DNA of 64,000 bases from Nymphaea colorata (GCF_008831285.2 NC_045146.1:17623289-17687288), one strand, 5' to 3'. Positions 27,577 through 40,694 are shown, counted from the stretch's first letter. Numbers and translations are program-made. The notes: a model not told the origin generated them from the sequence alone.

Positions 27577-29584
27577 TCATTTTCTGCTTGACGTGCATCT
27601 CGTATTGCTTTGCTTCCGGTGCAGTTCAAGCTCCATCAAGTACGGGTCCTTCTGCTGTCGGAGCTTCTCTTCTATGGCTTGCAGTTCTGCATCGCTTTCG
27701 GTTTCTTCTGGGTCGATAGAGCAGCCTGAGCTCGCTTCTGAGGGTAATACGTTGTTCAACTCACGACAAGTCCTCGCAACAACCATGTTCACCAGCTTTG
27801 CTTCATTGCTGGTAAATTCAGCATGAAAGGAGAAGTGCACAAAAGTAATAAGAAAGACTCATCTTGACATAATATCCCGCCACCCCTAAAAAAATGAATA
27901 ATCTTCTTTTACTTATTCCACTTTCCCGAGTAAAAGAACTATGGGTTCAAAGGCTCTTTTTTTATACTGTTTTGGAAATCCAGATTCTAAGCACTCGATC
28001 TTATGAATATGTAAAGGGGTTCATTAAACTTAGTATGAAAAGGAGGGAACTTAACAGATACTTCAAGAAGTCTGACGATCACTTGGCCTGCCTGACATGC
28101 TTGCTGGAGCTTTTGAAAGAGAAAATGATAAAAGGATAAATTGGCAAGTATATATGGATACCTATGCTCAAGTTTTATCTTTTTTAAGTATTGTCAAGTA
28201 ATTAAGGATGTCTTAATGACATCTTCTACCATGTTTAGACAAAGTAAAATATCTATTTGATCAAAAGCGACGAAAGATACCGATCGATCGTAAACTTGAG
28301 GCAATGAGGTTCAAGGAAAAGCAGAAAAAAAAAAAAAAGTCCAGCAGTAAAGTGGGGCGTCCTCTGATTCCTGAACACCTCCCTCTCTTTCAAACCCCAA
28401 AGAGCAGCAACAACGGGATGGAGAAACCAGTAACTTTTTTTCATTTTTCAGTCAAGCGGCCAGTAAAAAATGTTCCTCATAAAATTTGTCATTGTCCCGT
28501 TGCTTGGGTGCTGGAAACAATGGCCGCCTTTTTCCTTTTTTACTTAATTACAAATAACTGCCCAAGTAAAGAGTTAATAGCGAAAGGGTGCCTAATTTTT
28601 CCCTTTTATTTTGAATATTATAAAGCTGGTGTCACCCGTCACACCAGTCGTTGACTTCTCCTCCAGTAGGTGGTCGGAAGCAGGCAGGCTCCGAATTTTT
28701 TTAAATATTTTGCAATTTGCATAAAATGGCATTTCTTTCTCCTATAATGAAGTCAACGTAGCCAAATTACTCTCTCACTGTTCACTGTACAGGAAGAAGA
28801 AGGATGTTCCCCTCGTCCCCTGACTTTGATGGTAAAGTGGAACTAAGTTCAAGTTTCTGCATCATCCCGATGAAATCAGAATTAGCTATAAAGATGGCGT
28901 GATTACCAGTCAATCATTGGAATCAGACGTTCAATGCAGATATCCCCACAAGTATGAAAAAAATGCATGGGATGTAACCTATTCAATTGAAAATCTTAGC
29001 TCAAACTACGGTTTAAGAATCGATCCATAAAAAACAGACGGTTGATAATTAGACCATCCATGCAATTCAATTCGTTTTCGAAAATGCGGAGATTCGCTTC
29101 TTATTTGGGGGTCCATGAATGCTCACCCATTTGCAGTGTTCCGGAGATCATAACCATAGATTTCAGCTACTCCTTTTAGGGCACCCTTCCACTCGTTGAT
29201 CGTCTTCTCATCGAATCGCAGCCGATGGCGAACGAAGGCTGCCTCATACAGACTGCTCTGATGCCGCACCACCGTCGGGTCGACGTCATAGAAGATGGGA
29301 ATGATCTTCTTGTTGCAGTTCACCATCATGGCAAGTTCCATTAAGCACCAGCTTGAGTCGACGTAGGACTGAGAGAGCACGGGTATGCAGACCGCCGACC
29401 CCTCGATCGCCCGCCAAATAGTCTCCGTGATTCTCTCGCCCTTCTGCAAGTCTTCCTCGTCCAAGAAGGTCCTGATGCCGCTCCGCTTGAGAGCATGGGA
29501 AAGGTGGCTTGTGAAGCCGTTCCGAGTTTCCGATCCCGTGAAACTCAGAAATACTTCAAACCCTGGTGTAGACGACGACGACAT
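27577..29584 (-). pseudogene. TIR-only protein gene, left copy, C-terminally frameshifted
   Basis: Two exons on the minus strand: 29127-29584 and 27577-27808, giving about 229 aa. The TIR domain is complete: VFLSFTGSETRNGF, DEEDLQKGE BB loop, SSWCLMEL with the catalytic Glu, FYDVDP. Exon 1 ends GG|GTGAGC and joins exon 2 to give NTANG-NEAKLV, the usual TIR C-terminal helix. In exon 2 a 5-base direct duplication (TGCTT twice at about 27606-27615) shifts the frame, so a short unrelated tail ends at 27577. The right copy continues about 45 residues further, and the matching DNA survives here down to about 27477. The same frame is open upstream to 29725 with a hydrophobic stretch, but that is not conserved in the right copy, so the start at 29584 is preferred. 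It could still make a truncated, enzymatically competent TIR protein. Confidence 0.75.
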
Positions 29585-30628
29585 CTCGGATGCCGTGGAA
29601 GGTAACAAAACCAGTGAGTCTTGGGAAGAAGACTGGAGAGGAACGAGAGGAAGAAGCAAGGAGGAGTTGACCAAGACCAAGGAGACGAATTCTAAAACAA
29701 ATAAGGTGATGAAAACATTAGACAAAAACGCTTAAATATCACTCAACCGTAAGTTTTCGTCTTGACACAGTCCTAAAAACTCCGGCTTTTCACTCTAACG
29801 GTAGGATTTTTTTTACTCAGAGTTTTTTTATTTTTCTTAAATTGCTATTAGCATTTTAAAAAAATGTTTGAACGAGGGCATTTTTATCTTTTATCTTATT
29901 ATTTTAATATTTTTTTAAATTGAGTGTTTCTTCGACAGTTGCATGAAAAGTTAAAGGTCTCTTTGATAAATTTCAAGAATATTTAGACGGTTATTTGATA
30001 TTGGCCTATTTCATTAGGCGTCTATTTATAATTTTTTAGTCAATAACTTAATCAAACGGCCGTGAATGGTGGGGCTCCAAGACCCTATTTATGCATTTTG
30101 CCCTGTACAATCTACCGCTTCATTAAGTACGGTGCATCTATTTTTCTTCAAACGGCTGTGAATGTTGGGGTTGGAGAGTTTTTTTTTTTTTTTTTTTTGC
30201 TAATTCGTTTTAAAGAAAACATTGAACGTTTGCTGCAGACATCGGGTGCTCAATGTTGAGCGTAGTCGCTACATTATTTCATTTAATTTTTTAATCTTTC
30301 TTTACGAATCATAATTTTTCCTTTTACGACAGGCAACAATTCAAATCTTAGCAGAAAGCCCAGAATCTGAGTTACCTCCTCTCCGAGGCATTCCAATTGA
30401 TCACGCACACTCACACACACAGAACAAAGGAGACCTCTGTCATGGAACTTTTTAGCTATTTGTGGGCGTCTTGTCTCTTGAATTTCTTGCCAAGTTGCTA
30501 TAGTCAAATGAACTCACTGTGTTTTCTTGTTGTCCCTATCAGAATTTTTCTTTTCTACGCAGTGAGTTTTCCCCATGTTGGCAGCGTTATTGTAGAAAAA
30601 GCAAGCCAAAGTCAATGATTTCTGTAGG

Positions 30629-30994
30629 TTAACTTGTGAGGCCAAGTCGGGGTTTCACTTGTTCTTCTCTAGTTTTGTTTCCTCTTGGCAGGGAACTAGC
30701 GCTTTCTTCCTGTAATTTTTTGTAGGGAAATCTGATCACACGCCGAGTAAGCTTTTGTGCAGTTGTTCTAGAGAGCAAGGCCATTGTTAGATGGTTCGAG
30801 TTCGAGTTTAGTGGGTAAACTGATCTAAAGAATAGATGACCTCCTTGCTTAAGAAAAGAAGTTCCAGCCTTCCAGGTTGCAGGAACTTGATTTCCAGCTA
30901 AGGCTTCTTTCTCACCACTTGCTTTGCTGAAACGTTTACGAATTTCAGCAAACTTTTGCAGCTGATAATTATTTTGTAAGCTTGAAGGTGCCAC
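30629..30994 (-). other. Open frame in right unit, interrupted in left unit
   Basis: A 121-codon minus-strand frame lies downstream of the TIR gene. It has no recognised domain. In the left unit the same DNA (about 25.45-25.80 kb) is broken: a GGA-like codon in the right copy reads TGA there. It may be chance or a remnant exon. I do not call it a gene. Confidence 0.2.
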
Positions 30995-31363
30995 AGCTGC
31001 TGATCCTTAACAAGCTCAAAGGTTGAACATTTTAAATATTTTAAAGGATGACGAGTCTTAAGTGAAAGACGTGAAACCAATGTTGTTCTCAAGTATTTCC
31101 AGTGAATACACATGCCATCAAGTTTAATTTTCGTCATGTCCAAAACCGAACAAGGAAGGAACTAGAGGATGTGGCCGATGAAATTCAGGCATTAGTTTAG
31201 CTGTATCATAGGAAACAACCATCAAACACTAACACCACCGTTCATACTCCGAATTGCAGAATATTGGTGAAGTTATAAATTGAACATTGAGAAAATGCCG
31301 TCTCAACTTCAGCTTTATGCACAATTTTTTCATGTCTAAGAGAAAAGGACTCATTTTCAAAGA

Positions 31364-31792
31364 CAGTACAGTTGTCAAGTTTATATATTTAAGTTCAAAT
31401 TCATGACTATCTGGGAGTGGGGATCGATTCGTCCCTAGATTTTTAAGTTGCTTAACGTTTGCTGAACAGGAATGTAGCTTCACCAGTGCATGATCCTCAC
31501 AAGAATCAGACCGCATGTTGTAAGTAAAATCTATTGCAAGTCGGTCCCTTTTCTGGGTAGTGTGTACTCTTATCGATGTGCAGCTGCATTCTAGGTTAGA
31601 TGCAACATTTTAACATAATTAGAATTTAGAACTAACTTCTTAACTGGGGTTTACCAGTTACATCAAATTTACTGTGACCTAGTTGGCATAAAGGAAGCAC
31701 CTACCTGCTTTTTCAATTAGCATTTTGTTCCAGAACGATTGACCAACGCCGGATCTATTAGACTCCCATTTGGTCCATAGTGTATACTTTTC
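31364..31792. other. 430-bp segment present only in right unit
   Basis: The flanks TTTTCAAAG and CTCTTAAATTCAG are contiguous in the left unit at about 26215 but separated here. I found no inverted ends or target duplication, so whether this is an insertion here or a deletion in the left copy is open. Confidence 0.7.
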
Positions 31793-32543
31793 TCTTAAAT
31801 TCAGAAAAGTAAAACACAAAGCAATTTCTCGAGAGCGTGCAAAAGCTTTTGCTCGCTACTTCAAGGTTCATCAGAAAGTTGCATTTGGTAACACATCACT
31901 TGCCTGCTATATCCAATAGTTTTATTCTTTTCAGGTTTTCAATTTTGTTCAATAAACTTCTACTAACGAATCCATGCTTCAATTTGCCTAGTTTAGTTGG
32001 TTAATCTTGCAACTGAATCAGGCAAGCTGGCTGATATGCTGCAAGCAAGATGATAACAAGAGACACCTTCAAACTTTTAATGGCCCTATTGAAACATGAA
32101 GAAGTCTGCAATTAATGCAGAAAGCAAGCCTGTCTCTAGCAAGTTGTTGTTCATGTCATTAATCAAGATTTCTTATTGCAAGGTTCTGGACTGAGAACAA
32201 GCTTTGAAGACATTGACAAGTTTCCTGTGCTTTCGACGATACCCCCCAGTATTTGGAAGCACCAGTGTTGCTAGTACATTGCCTTGCAGATGGAATTGGC
32301 AATTCATCTTCATCCTTAGCATAATCCAACACCATCCTTTATAGGTAGTTCTCGACTGTTCATTATTTTGCTGTGGCACGAAATCTCATGCATGTCTTGA
32401 GAAATATCATCAACTCTTTGACAGAACTACTAAAAAAGAATACTTAGTTGGCTTTGCAATTCCATAAATCTGAAAGCCATGCCTTACCAAGCACTTGAAA
32501 AACAAGTTTTCGACTCAAATACTAGACTCCCTTGCACAACCTT

Positions 32544-32641
32544 AAGAGGGTGTCTAGTAATAGGAAACACCGCATTCTTTGAAATGCGGTGAACATAGTG
32601 TTCACAAGAATGAAACCTTCCTGTTACCGAACGCCCTCTAA
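32544..32641. mobile_element. Short foldback element (right copy)
   Basis: Paralogue of the element at 26970, with the same ends and the same inner CACCGCATT/AATGCGGTG pair. It differs by a few substitutions. Confidence 0.6.
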
Positions 32642-33080
32642 TGGGTCGTTTGGTAGCAAAGACACTCAAAGAGTGTCCAATGAATCTGTTCTAACATTTG
32701 AGGCAAATTCATTGAACATTCTCTCTGTGTCCTTGGTACCATACGAACCCAAAAGTAACTCTCAAACTTGGTCAAGATCCACTTCCAAATGGATCTAGGG
32801 TACAGCTCTTGCAGATCAATATTATCTGTGGGTAGGCCGAATTGGACTCCGTTTAGTCCCCATTATGTCGTCTACCCATGAAAGAAAAATGAGTTCGAAA
32901 TGAGATCAATGCTTTTCTTCTTGCAAAAAGTGAAGCAGTGAACTATCTAATGGTAATCCTATTTCTTATGCACTTGCAAGCATTCATTTTCTTTTCCTGG
33001 GAGTATCTGATACATTTATAAACAGCATGATGAAATTGTGTTAACAAAGAAAGATGACTTCCATTTAACAATATTTCGTT

Positions 33081-35285
33081 TTAAGGTGCCATGTGATTGA
33101 GAAGATGTTGCATCTTCATTTGGTGAATCTGCTTCAAGAAAGCATCCAGTTGTTTCTTTAGATTCTCTCGATCTGCGGAAGAACTGATCCTCATTTTCTG
33201 CTTGACGTGCATTTCGTATTGCTTCCGGTGCAGTTCAAGCTCCATCAAGTAGGGGTCCTTCTGCTGTCGTAGCTTCTCTTCTATGGCTTGCAGTTCTGCA
33301 TCGCTTTCGGTTTCTTCTGGGTCGATAGAGCAGCCTGAGCTCGTTTCTTTTTTCAACTCACGAGAAACCCTCTCAACAACCATGCTCACCAGCTTTGCTT
33401 CATTGCTGGTAAAATCCGCATGAAAGAAGAAGTGCACAAAAGTACATGTCAAAATCATATGCCAATCTTCTTATACTTATTTCTTCACGGAAAGATAAGC
33501 TCATGTGATGATAAATAAGACTCATGTTGACATAATATCCCGCCAGCCCCCCAAAAAATGAACAACCTTCTTCTACTTATTCCACTTCCCTGAGTAAAAT
33601 AGCAATGGTTCAAAGGCTCATTTTTATACTGTTTTGAAAATCCAGATTCTAAACACTCGATCTTCAGGGTTCATTAAACTTGGTAGGAAAAGGAGGAAAC
33701 CTAGCAGGAACTCCAGTAAGTCTGATGATCACTTGGCTTGCCTGACATGCTTGCTGAAGCTTTTGAAAGAGAAAATGATAAAAGGATAAATTGGCAAACA
33801 TGTATGGATATCTATGCTCAAGTTTTATCTTTTAAGTATTGTCAAGTAAATAAGGATGTCTCAGTGACATCTTCTATCATGTATGGACAAAGTAAAATAT
33901 CTTATGTTTGATCAAAAGCGACGAAAGATACCGATCGATCGTAAACTTGAGGCAATGAGGTTCAAGGAAAAAAAGAAAAAAAAACCAGCAATAAAGTGGG
34001 GCGTCCTCTGATTCCTGAACCCCTTCCTCTCTTTGGGATCAAATCCCAAAGAGCAGCAACTACAGGATGGAGAAACCACAGTAACTTTTTTTTTTTTTTT
34101 CATTTTTCAGTCAAGCGGCCAATCAAAAATGTTTCCCGTAAAATTTATCATTGTCCCGTTGCTGGGGTGCTGGAAACAATGGCCGCTTTTTTCCTTTTTT
34201 ACTTATTTACAGAGAACTGTCCAAGTAAAGAGTTAATAGCAAAAGGGTGCCTAACTTTTCCTTTTTTTTTTATATTATAAAGCTGGTGTCACCCGTCACA
34301 CCAGTCGTTGACTTCTCCTCCGGTAGGTGGTCGGAAGCAGGCAGGCTCCATTTCCAATCTTTTAAATTTTCAATTTGCATAAAATGGCTTTTCTCTTATA
34401 ATGAAGTCAACGTAACCAAATTACTCTCTCACTGTACAGGAAGGAGAAGGATGATTCCCTCGTCCCCTGACTTTGATGGTAAAGTGGAACTAAGTTCAAG
34501 TATCTGCATCATCCCGATGAAATCAGAATTAGCTATAAAGATGGCGTGATTACCAGTCTATCATTGGAATCAGATCTTCAATGCAGATCTCCCCACAAGT
34601 ATGAAAAAAATGCATGTGATGTAACTCAATCAATTGAAAATCTTAGCTCAAACTATGGTTTAAGGGTCGATCCATAAAAAACTGACGGTTGATAATTAGA
34701 CCATGCATGCAATTCAATTCGCTTTCGAAAATGCATCTATGAGTTTTCGAATACGCCAAACTTCGAATATGAGGGTAAGAGATGCGGAGATTCGCTTCTT
34801 ATTTGGGGGTCCATGAACTTCGCTCACCCATTTGCAGTGTTCCTGCGATCATAACCAGAGATTTCAGCAACTCCTTTTAGGGCACCCTTCCACTCGTTGA
34901 TCGTCTTCTCATCGAATCGCAGCCGATGGCGATCGAAGGCTGCCTTATACGAACTGCTCTGATGCCGCACCACCGTCGGTTCGACGTCGTAGAAGATAGG
35001 AATGATCTTCTTGTTGCAGTTCACCATCATGGCAAGTTCCATTAAGCACCAGCTCGAGTCGGCGTAGGACTGAGAGAGCACGGGTATGCAGATCGCCGAC
35101 CCCTCGATCGCCCTGCAAATAGTCTCCGTGATTCTCTCGCCCTTCTGCAAGTCTTCCTCGTCCAAGAAGGTCCTGATGCCGCTCTGCTTGAGAGCATGGG
35201 AAAGGTGGCTTGTGAAGCCGTTCCGAGTTTCCGGTCCCCTGAAACTCAGAAATACTTGAAACCCTGGTGTAGACGACGATGACAT
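33081..35285 (-). CDS. TIR-only protein with novel helical C-terminal region, right copy
   Basis: Two exons on the minus strand: 34828-35285 (ATG at 35285) and 33081-33405. The GT-AG intron is about 1.4 kb and phases match; 260 aa. Residues 8-150 are a plant TIR domain: VFLSFRGPETRNGF, BB-loop DEEDLQKGE, SSWCLMEL with the probable NADase glutamate E83, IPIFYDVEP. Plant TIRs cleave NAD+ and make small signals for EDS1-family immunity. Residues 153-172 (NEAKLVSMVVERVSRELKKE) resemble the linker that precedes NB-ARC in TIR-NLRs, but no NB-ARC or LRR follows. Instead there is an acidic stretch (DPEETESDAEL) and then a charged, probably coiled-coil region to the end (HMAP). I do not recognise that tail. 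An in-frame TAG upstream supports this start. Likely a cytosolic TIR-only immune protein; its partner is unknown. Confidence 0.82.
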
Positions 35286-37958
35286 CTCGGATGCCGTGGA
35301 AGGTAACTAAACCAGCAAGTCCTGGGAAGAAGACTGGAGAGGAACGAGAGAAGAAGCAAGGAGGAGCCGACCAAGACTTAGGAGACGAATATCATGTAAT
35401 TGTAAATTAGGTGACGAAAACATTAGAAAAAAGCGCTTAAATATCACGCAATCGTAAGTTTTCGGCGACACAGTTCTAAAAACTCCGGCTTTTCACTCTA
35501 ACGGTGGGATTTTTTTTACTCAGAGTTTTTTTTTAATTTTTCTCAAATTGTCGTTAAGCATTTAAAAAAAATGTTTTGACGAGGGCATTTTTATATTTTA
35601 TCTTATTATTTTAATATTTTTTAAAATTGAGTGTTTGTTCGACAGTTGCATGGAAAGTTAAAAGACTCAAAGGTCTCTTTGATAAATTTCAAGAATATTT
35701 AGACGGTTGTTTGATATTGGCCTATTTCATTAGGCGTCTATCTATAATTTGTTTTTAGTTTTCAAAGGCTGGTTAATCAAACGGCTGGTGAATGTTGGGG
35801 CTCCAAAACCCCATTTATGCATTTGGCCCCTTACAATCTACGGCTTCATTAAGTACGGGGCATCTATTTTTTTTTTTTCACGTTTTCATTTTGGTTCTTC
35901 CAAAAGGTGTTTTTACTTTTTCTCAACTTTTTTGTCAAGACTGTTAATAAGCAAAAATAAACCATAGAAGCTTGCCTAATTTTGATAAGGAGTCGAGCAA
36001 AGTTAAAGATTAAAAGAAATTGAGCTCCAAGATATGTTCCTACACAACAAACAAACATCAGACTGAACATACAAAACGGACAGAACCACCAAGATATGAA
36101 ACAAATGCCGGCCAGAATAGAGTAATACGAAAACAAATGTAGGATAACGTGATGTCCTATGCCTGAATTCACCAAACCATAGTAAGAGAACTATTGTGGT
36201 GGACAGGACATCCTATTTGTTCTGTCTTAAGCATCAGTAATCAAACAATCTCTCAGGTTTTCAAACAACCAATGTCCTTCCATGGATGTGATCCACATAC
36301 TTTATTCAACAAATAAAGACTTTTCAAGCACATTCTTTGAAAGTAGGAAAAAGAAAATAAATGAAATACAGTTACTAACATTGTATCAAATTTGATGGGC
36401 CAAACCAATACAGCTTTATCTTAAAACAAAAAAAGAAGCTGACCTAAAACATTATTTACCACAAAAAAATTTGTTGAGTACAACTATGTGACTAAATCAA
36501 GTAAAACAAATGTTTTTTAAGCACAGGAGACACAAAAAATTTGTGATGTATCGGCCCATGCTACACAGGTGACTTGCATCATTATCGTATGCACTTAATC
36601 ACTTCTGTTCAAAGTCTATAGTGAAATAATCAGATATCAAATAACCTGGTGTGTGTTCTTTTGATTCCTCAGAAGAAAGCGCTCCCATTTCTTAACTATT
36701 GACAACATATCATATCAGGTCGTGTCTGCAACAATTGCTCACTTCAGCATAACCTTGATCATTAATCAAAAGATTTAAATTGGAGAATTTGGTTCCTGTC
36801 CACCCACGCAAATGGAAAGGCCAAAGTTGCCAATTTCACAAGTATTAACTTCGATAATGTGCAGCAGAAGTTAGCAGTTTTTGCAGACATGCACAAACCA
36901 ATAGTAAGAGTACACTTTATTCAACACCTCAAATATGCCGCTTCTGCTTCCTATCTTGCTTGACATGCTCGAATCCGGTCCATGCAAACGAGGGACAGGA
37001 ATCAAGTAAAGAAGCTACCAAGAGGGTGATAACAGTAGAACTAATTGGCTTAAAGTCTCCAAGTTCAAATATACTCAGGGTTCATTGCGTGGTTAATACT
37101 GTAAGTTCTTTATTGTAAGGGTGACTCAATGGAAGTGAGTACTTCGGGTTTTACATCAAGAGACAATCTGAAGTAGTTACAAGAACTGTAGCTTCCAGTT
37201 GGCAAGTTCTAGTGGAAAGCTTGTTGGCAGCGGTGAAGCTAGGATTTTTTTCGCTGAGGGGCACTCGAGTCACCAGCTCAAGTTTGATGTAAGCACCCTA
37301 TCTAATTTTTGAATCATTATAGTACTTCAAAATAATTTTTTCATTGGCTGGTGTAACACCAACCCCCGTATATCTCCGCCACTACTTACTTGCTGGTTTC
37401 ACCCAGCTGATCAAGGAAAAAATAAAAAATAACATCCAACAACAGAGCGCAAGTTTTTTGTAGACTATATACATCATCATTTACCTTGTGCAATCTGATC
37501 CTGAGGCAACATTGTTCGATACCTCAACCTATACATGAATCTCTATTTTTCCTAATAAAAAACAGTTAATCAAACTCCTTGGTGTGAAGATAAGGATGAG
37601 ATTATTACTTTTTGAGGGAACTGGCACCTGGGTGTACTGCACGAGCCAATTGAAACTGAATTTGACAGCTTGCCTACAATATATTGAATAGCCAATCTAA
37701 TTTCATGCATGAATGCTTATGCCTTTAATCTCGTTTATAATGAATGACACTTGAATCAAAGGCAGCAGATATCAGCACCGCGCCCCCGAATGCCTTCAGT
37801 GCTTAGGAGTTGCTTCATGAGTTTTTACAAATGAATGCAAGTAAATGCTTTCTGTATTACCCAAGTCCATGTTTTGAAAGTTGCTAGTAATTTCAGACAG
37901 AATAAAGCAGGTGATCAGTTGACAAATTCACCTAATATCTGTATGTAAAAGTAGAGGG

Positions 37959-38088
37959 TGCTGCTCCAAAATGCTTGTCTGCTGGCATGGAGATAAGAAG
38001 AAGGTAAGATAATTGAATCATAAAGTGTGCCCACTTGTTGTAGATAAGAAGAAGGTAAGGACCAACCTAGCATTTTGGAGCGCGGACC
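37959..38088. mobile_element. Small foldback (MITE-like) element
   Basis: About 130 bp. Left end contains CTCCAAAATGCT and right end its exact complement AGCATTTTGGAG, with imperfect extension outward. Inside, AGATAAGAAGAAGGTAAG occurs twice about 53 bases apart. Non-coding. Confidence 0.5.
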
Positions 38089-40694
38089 ACATCGCGTGTA
38101 TCTACTTCTTTTTATATAAAGGGGCACAGTAAAGTGTTGGTGTGCTTGTTAGTTGTTATCACATAGCAGATTCACTGTCATCCAGAAAGTGCACTCCCCA
38201 ATTTTGATTTGGAGTTTGGTTAACATTATCACAAAGTTCCACCCAAATGAAGCACGAAATCCTTCCGCTCAAACAGAAAAAAAAAAAAAAAATCAGCTTA
38301 TCACAGCAAAAACAAAAAACTAAAATTTCTGAGTAATTTCTGTATCTAAAGTAAGTTTAGCAGTTCTGCTAATTGGTTCGTTCACGAATGAGGCCGAGCG
38401 CTTCTCTGTGAATCACATCTTATTGCACCTGGATTCTTGTTCGTTTAATACCTGAACTATCTGTTTGAGACATTTGGATGATCGTAAACAGATGAAGACC
38501 TTATCTGTCCTAGACTTTTACCATGTTCCAGCGATGATTCTCCCTCTGCTCGTGTCATGAACAGGTGACCTTGCTAAAGATGTAATGATATTCTTGCAAG
38601 ACCAATTAAAACGAGGAGTTTGTTCTGTTATTCTTCATGTACGAACTAGTTTTTGCTTTACAAAAGAAAAACTTGATGTACATCACTTGTTGTAGAACTG
38701 TTCATCCTTTTCATTGTTTAGATTTTCCAAGGTGGTGCTCTACCACTTGCTTCTTCAGTAAAAGATTGTCCCATCTTTTCAATTCTTTCAAATCTTTTCA
38801 GAATAAAAAACAAAAAGACTGTTCTTTTCGGTAGTCTAAACAATCAGCTTCTTCCTGAGATTTACTCTACACAACTATAATAACTTAAAGGTTTTTCTGT
38901 GGTGCTTTCAATTATGCTGGAACAGGAGGAGTTGAGTATCCATGAGATACAGCCAAAGGGCCCTACTTTCTGACTACACATTCAAGAAGCTACAGCCTCT
39001 TGTATACTTGTACCGCAATTGCAAGATATTGCTCACATAGCCTACTCGATGAACCAATGTAGACTAGCAACTTGCAGTAGCCATTAAAGGTTGTCAGTGA
39101 GAATCTGTTCTGTCTCAACGAATGGGATATCAATAGCATTCATCCTGCTCACGAGTTAGGATGAGGTTGATATGATGCAGTACTTGGCGTATAGGAAATG
39201 TATGCTTCTAGTCAGTATCAGGATTCTCCTTCCTGAAAGGGATCCATTTTCGCAGCATTGAAGGAACATGGCCCCCTTCATTTTGCTTCAAGGCAGAAAA
39301 CTTATATTCTTCTTTTTGGTATTTGATGACGAAGTGGATATGCCTTGGGGAGTGCCTAAACCTCAGTGGAAGTGTTTAGAAGGGAAATTTCTCAGCCTTC
39401 AATTGTTCTCGTTATTTTCACCTTCTTTTTGTCAATTCTTATGCAAAATTCATTGGGTTCAAGTTCCCCAAATCATATATCCTAATGAGGGTAGTGGGTA
39501 GTACCTGCAAGTTGAAGCATGCAGATATCTTGCCACTGATACTGAGGCAGCTCTAAGCCTTGTGAACAAGGAAAAGAAGGAAGGTTTCGGCTCTCACCCG
39601 AGATACCAGATTTTGCCTAACCCCAACTTGTTAATCCGTCAGAAGGGATAAAATAAAATCAAACTTCATGTGTTGATATTTCTTTTTTAGAATATATGGT
39701 GAGATGTGTCATTAATCTAACCAGAGGCTTACTGGATATAGAAGACATTCTTGTTGCCTTTAACCCCATACTGACCCAAACCAGACCGGACAAGATACTG
39801 GTTTGGTAAGAAAGAAAGAGGCCCGATTAAATGTTCTGGTCAGGCCGGCCCATGTGTAGGGCCCCATGCATAAATAAGTGGAGCAGGTAGGAATATTTTG
39901 GAAGATTTCACACCAGCCTGAGCAGGGTGGGGGAAGGAGTCTGTTGAAATTTGTTCATATCTGCAACTAAAGAGAGCAGCTTCCAGTCTCTTTTTTCCTT
40001 TGGATTATTCAAAGTCAGCATTTCAGCCAGCCAGATTGTTGAAAAGCTATGAAAACTTATATAAATATCGTTGATTTTTTTTTTTTTTTTTGATAAGTAT
40101 TGATGATTTCTTGCCATCGACTTTGTACATTACATCCATGCAGTCAAACTCCACCAACAAAATAAAAAAATAGAAATTGTCGGTTTCATGTACAGTTGCA
40201 CTAGATTCTAAGACTGTGATATTGGGGCTTTCAAAGGAGGAGAAGCAGTTAGATTTCTGTGAATGGCAGGAGTGATGCCTATCTTACGTGAAAGAACAAA
40301 CATGCTTGACTTGTGACTTGGTGTATATGCTTGTAATCACGCGCGGAGCATCTTACAAATGAAGAGGCCACATCGGGACCAAGTACTGGGCCCTAGGAAG
40401 CGTCTCTGCTGCAGCATCATCTGACAAGGCCTATGCATGGTTTGAGCATATATATATATAAGTAATTCAACATCGTCATCAAAAGGATCTTAGATGGCCC
40501 ACTAAAGCAAGGAAGTTAGATGACCCACTAATGCACAAAAGTTAGAATCTTTCAGAAAATTGATTCCTATTCGAGAGTGCTAAGTGCATAGATAAGCTAA
40601 TGACAACCTGTCAGCTATATATTCTCAAATATCAATTCTAACCGATGCAGCCAATGAATGCTTTTGGTTTGTGACGAATTAGTTATATGAGATA

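Larger units (their letters stand above)
24965..30150. repeat. Tandem duplication unit, left copy (about 5.2 kb)
   Basis: The left unit begins at GGTTGGAGAG (24965) and ends near 30150 after the AAGTACGGTGCATC block. Sequence from the poly-T/GAACGTTTG start through the TIR gene to that end recurs in the same order and orientation in 30168-35870. The match is near-identical over long stretches, with scattered indels. The unit contains a foldback element at 26970, the two TIR-gene exons and long conserved non-coding stretches. Confidence 0.9.
30168..35870. repeat. Tandem duplication unit, right copy (about 5.7 kb)
   Basis: Begins with the same GGTTGGAGAG/poly-T/GAACGTTTG start as the left unit, only about 20 bases after that unit ends. 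It finishes at the AAGTACGGGGCATC block near 35870. It is longer mainly because of about 430 bases at 31364-31792 that the left unit lacks, plus small insertions near 32670 and 33450. Direct head-to-tail arrangement. Confidence 0.9.

Noticed and set aside
29385-29735. + strand frame over the left TIR exon
   Set aside because: Shadow of the minus-strand TIR coding sequence; no homology.
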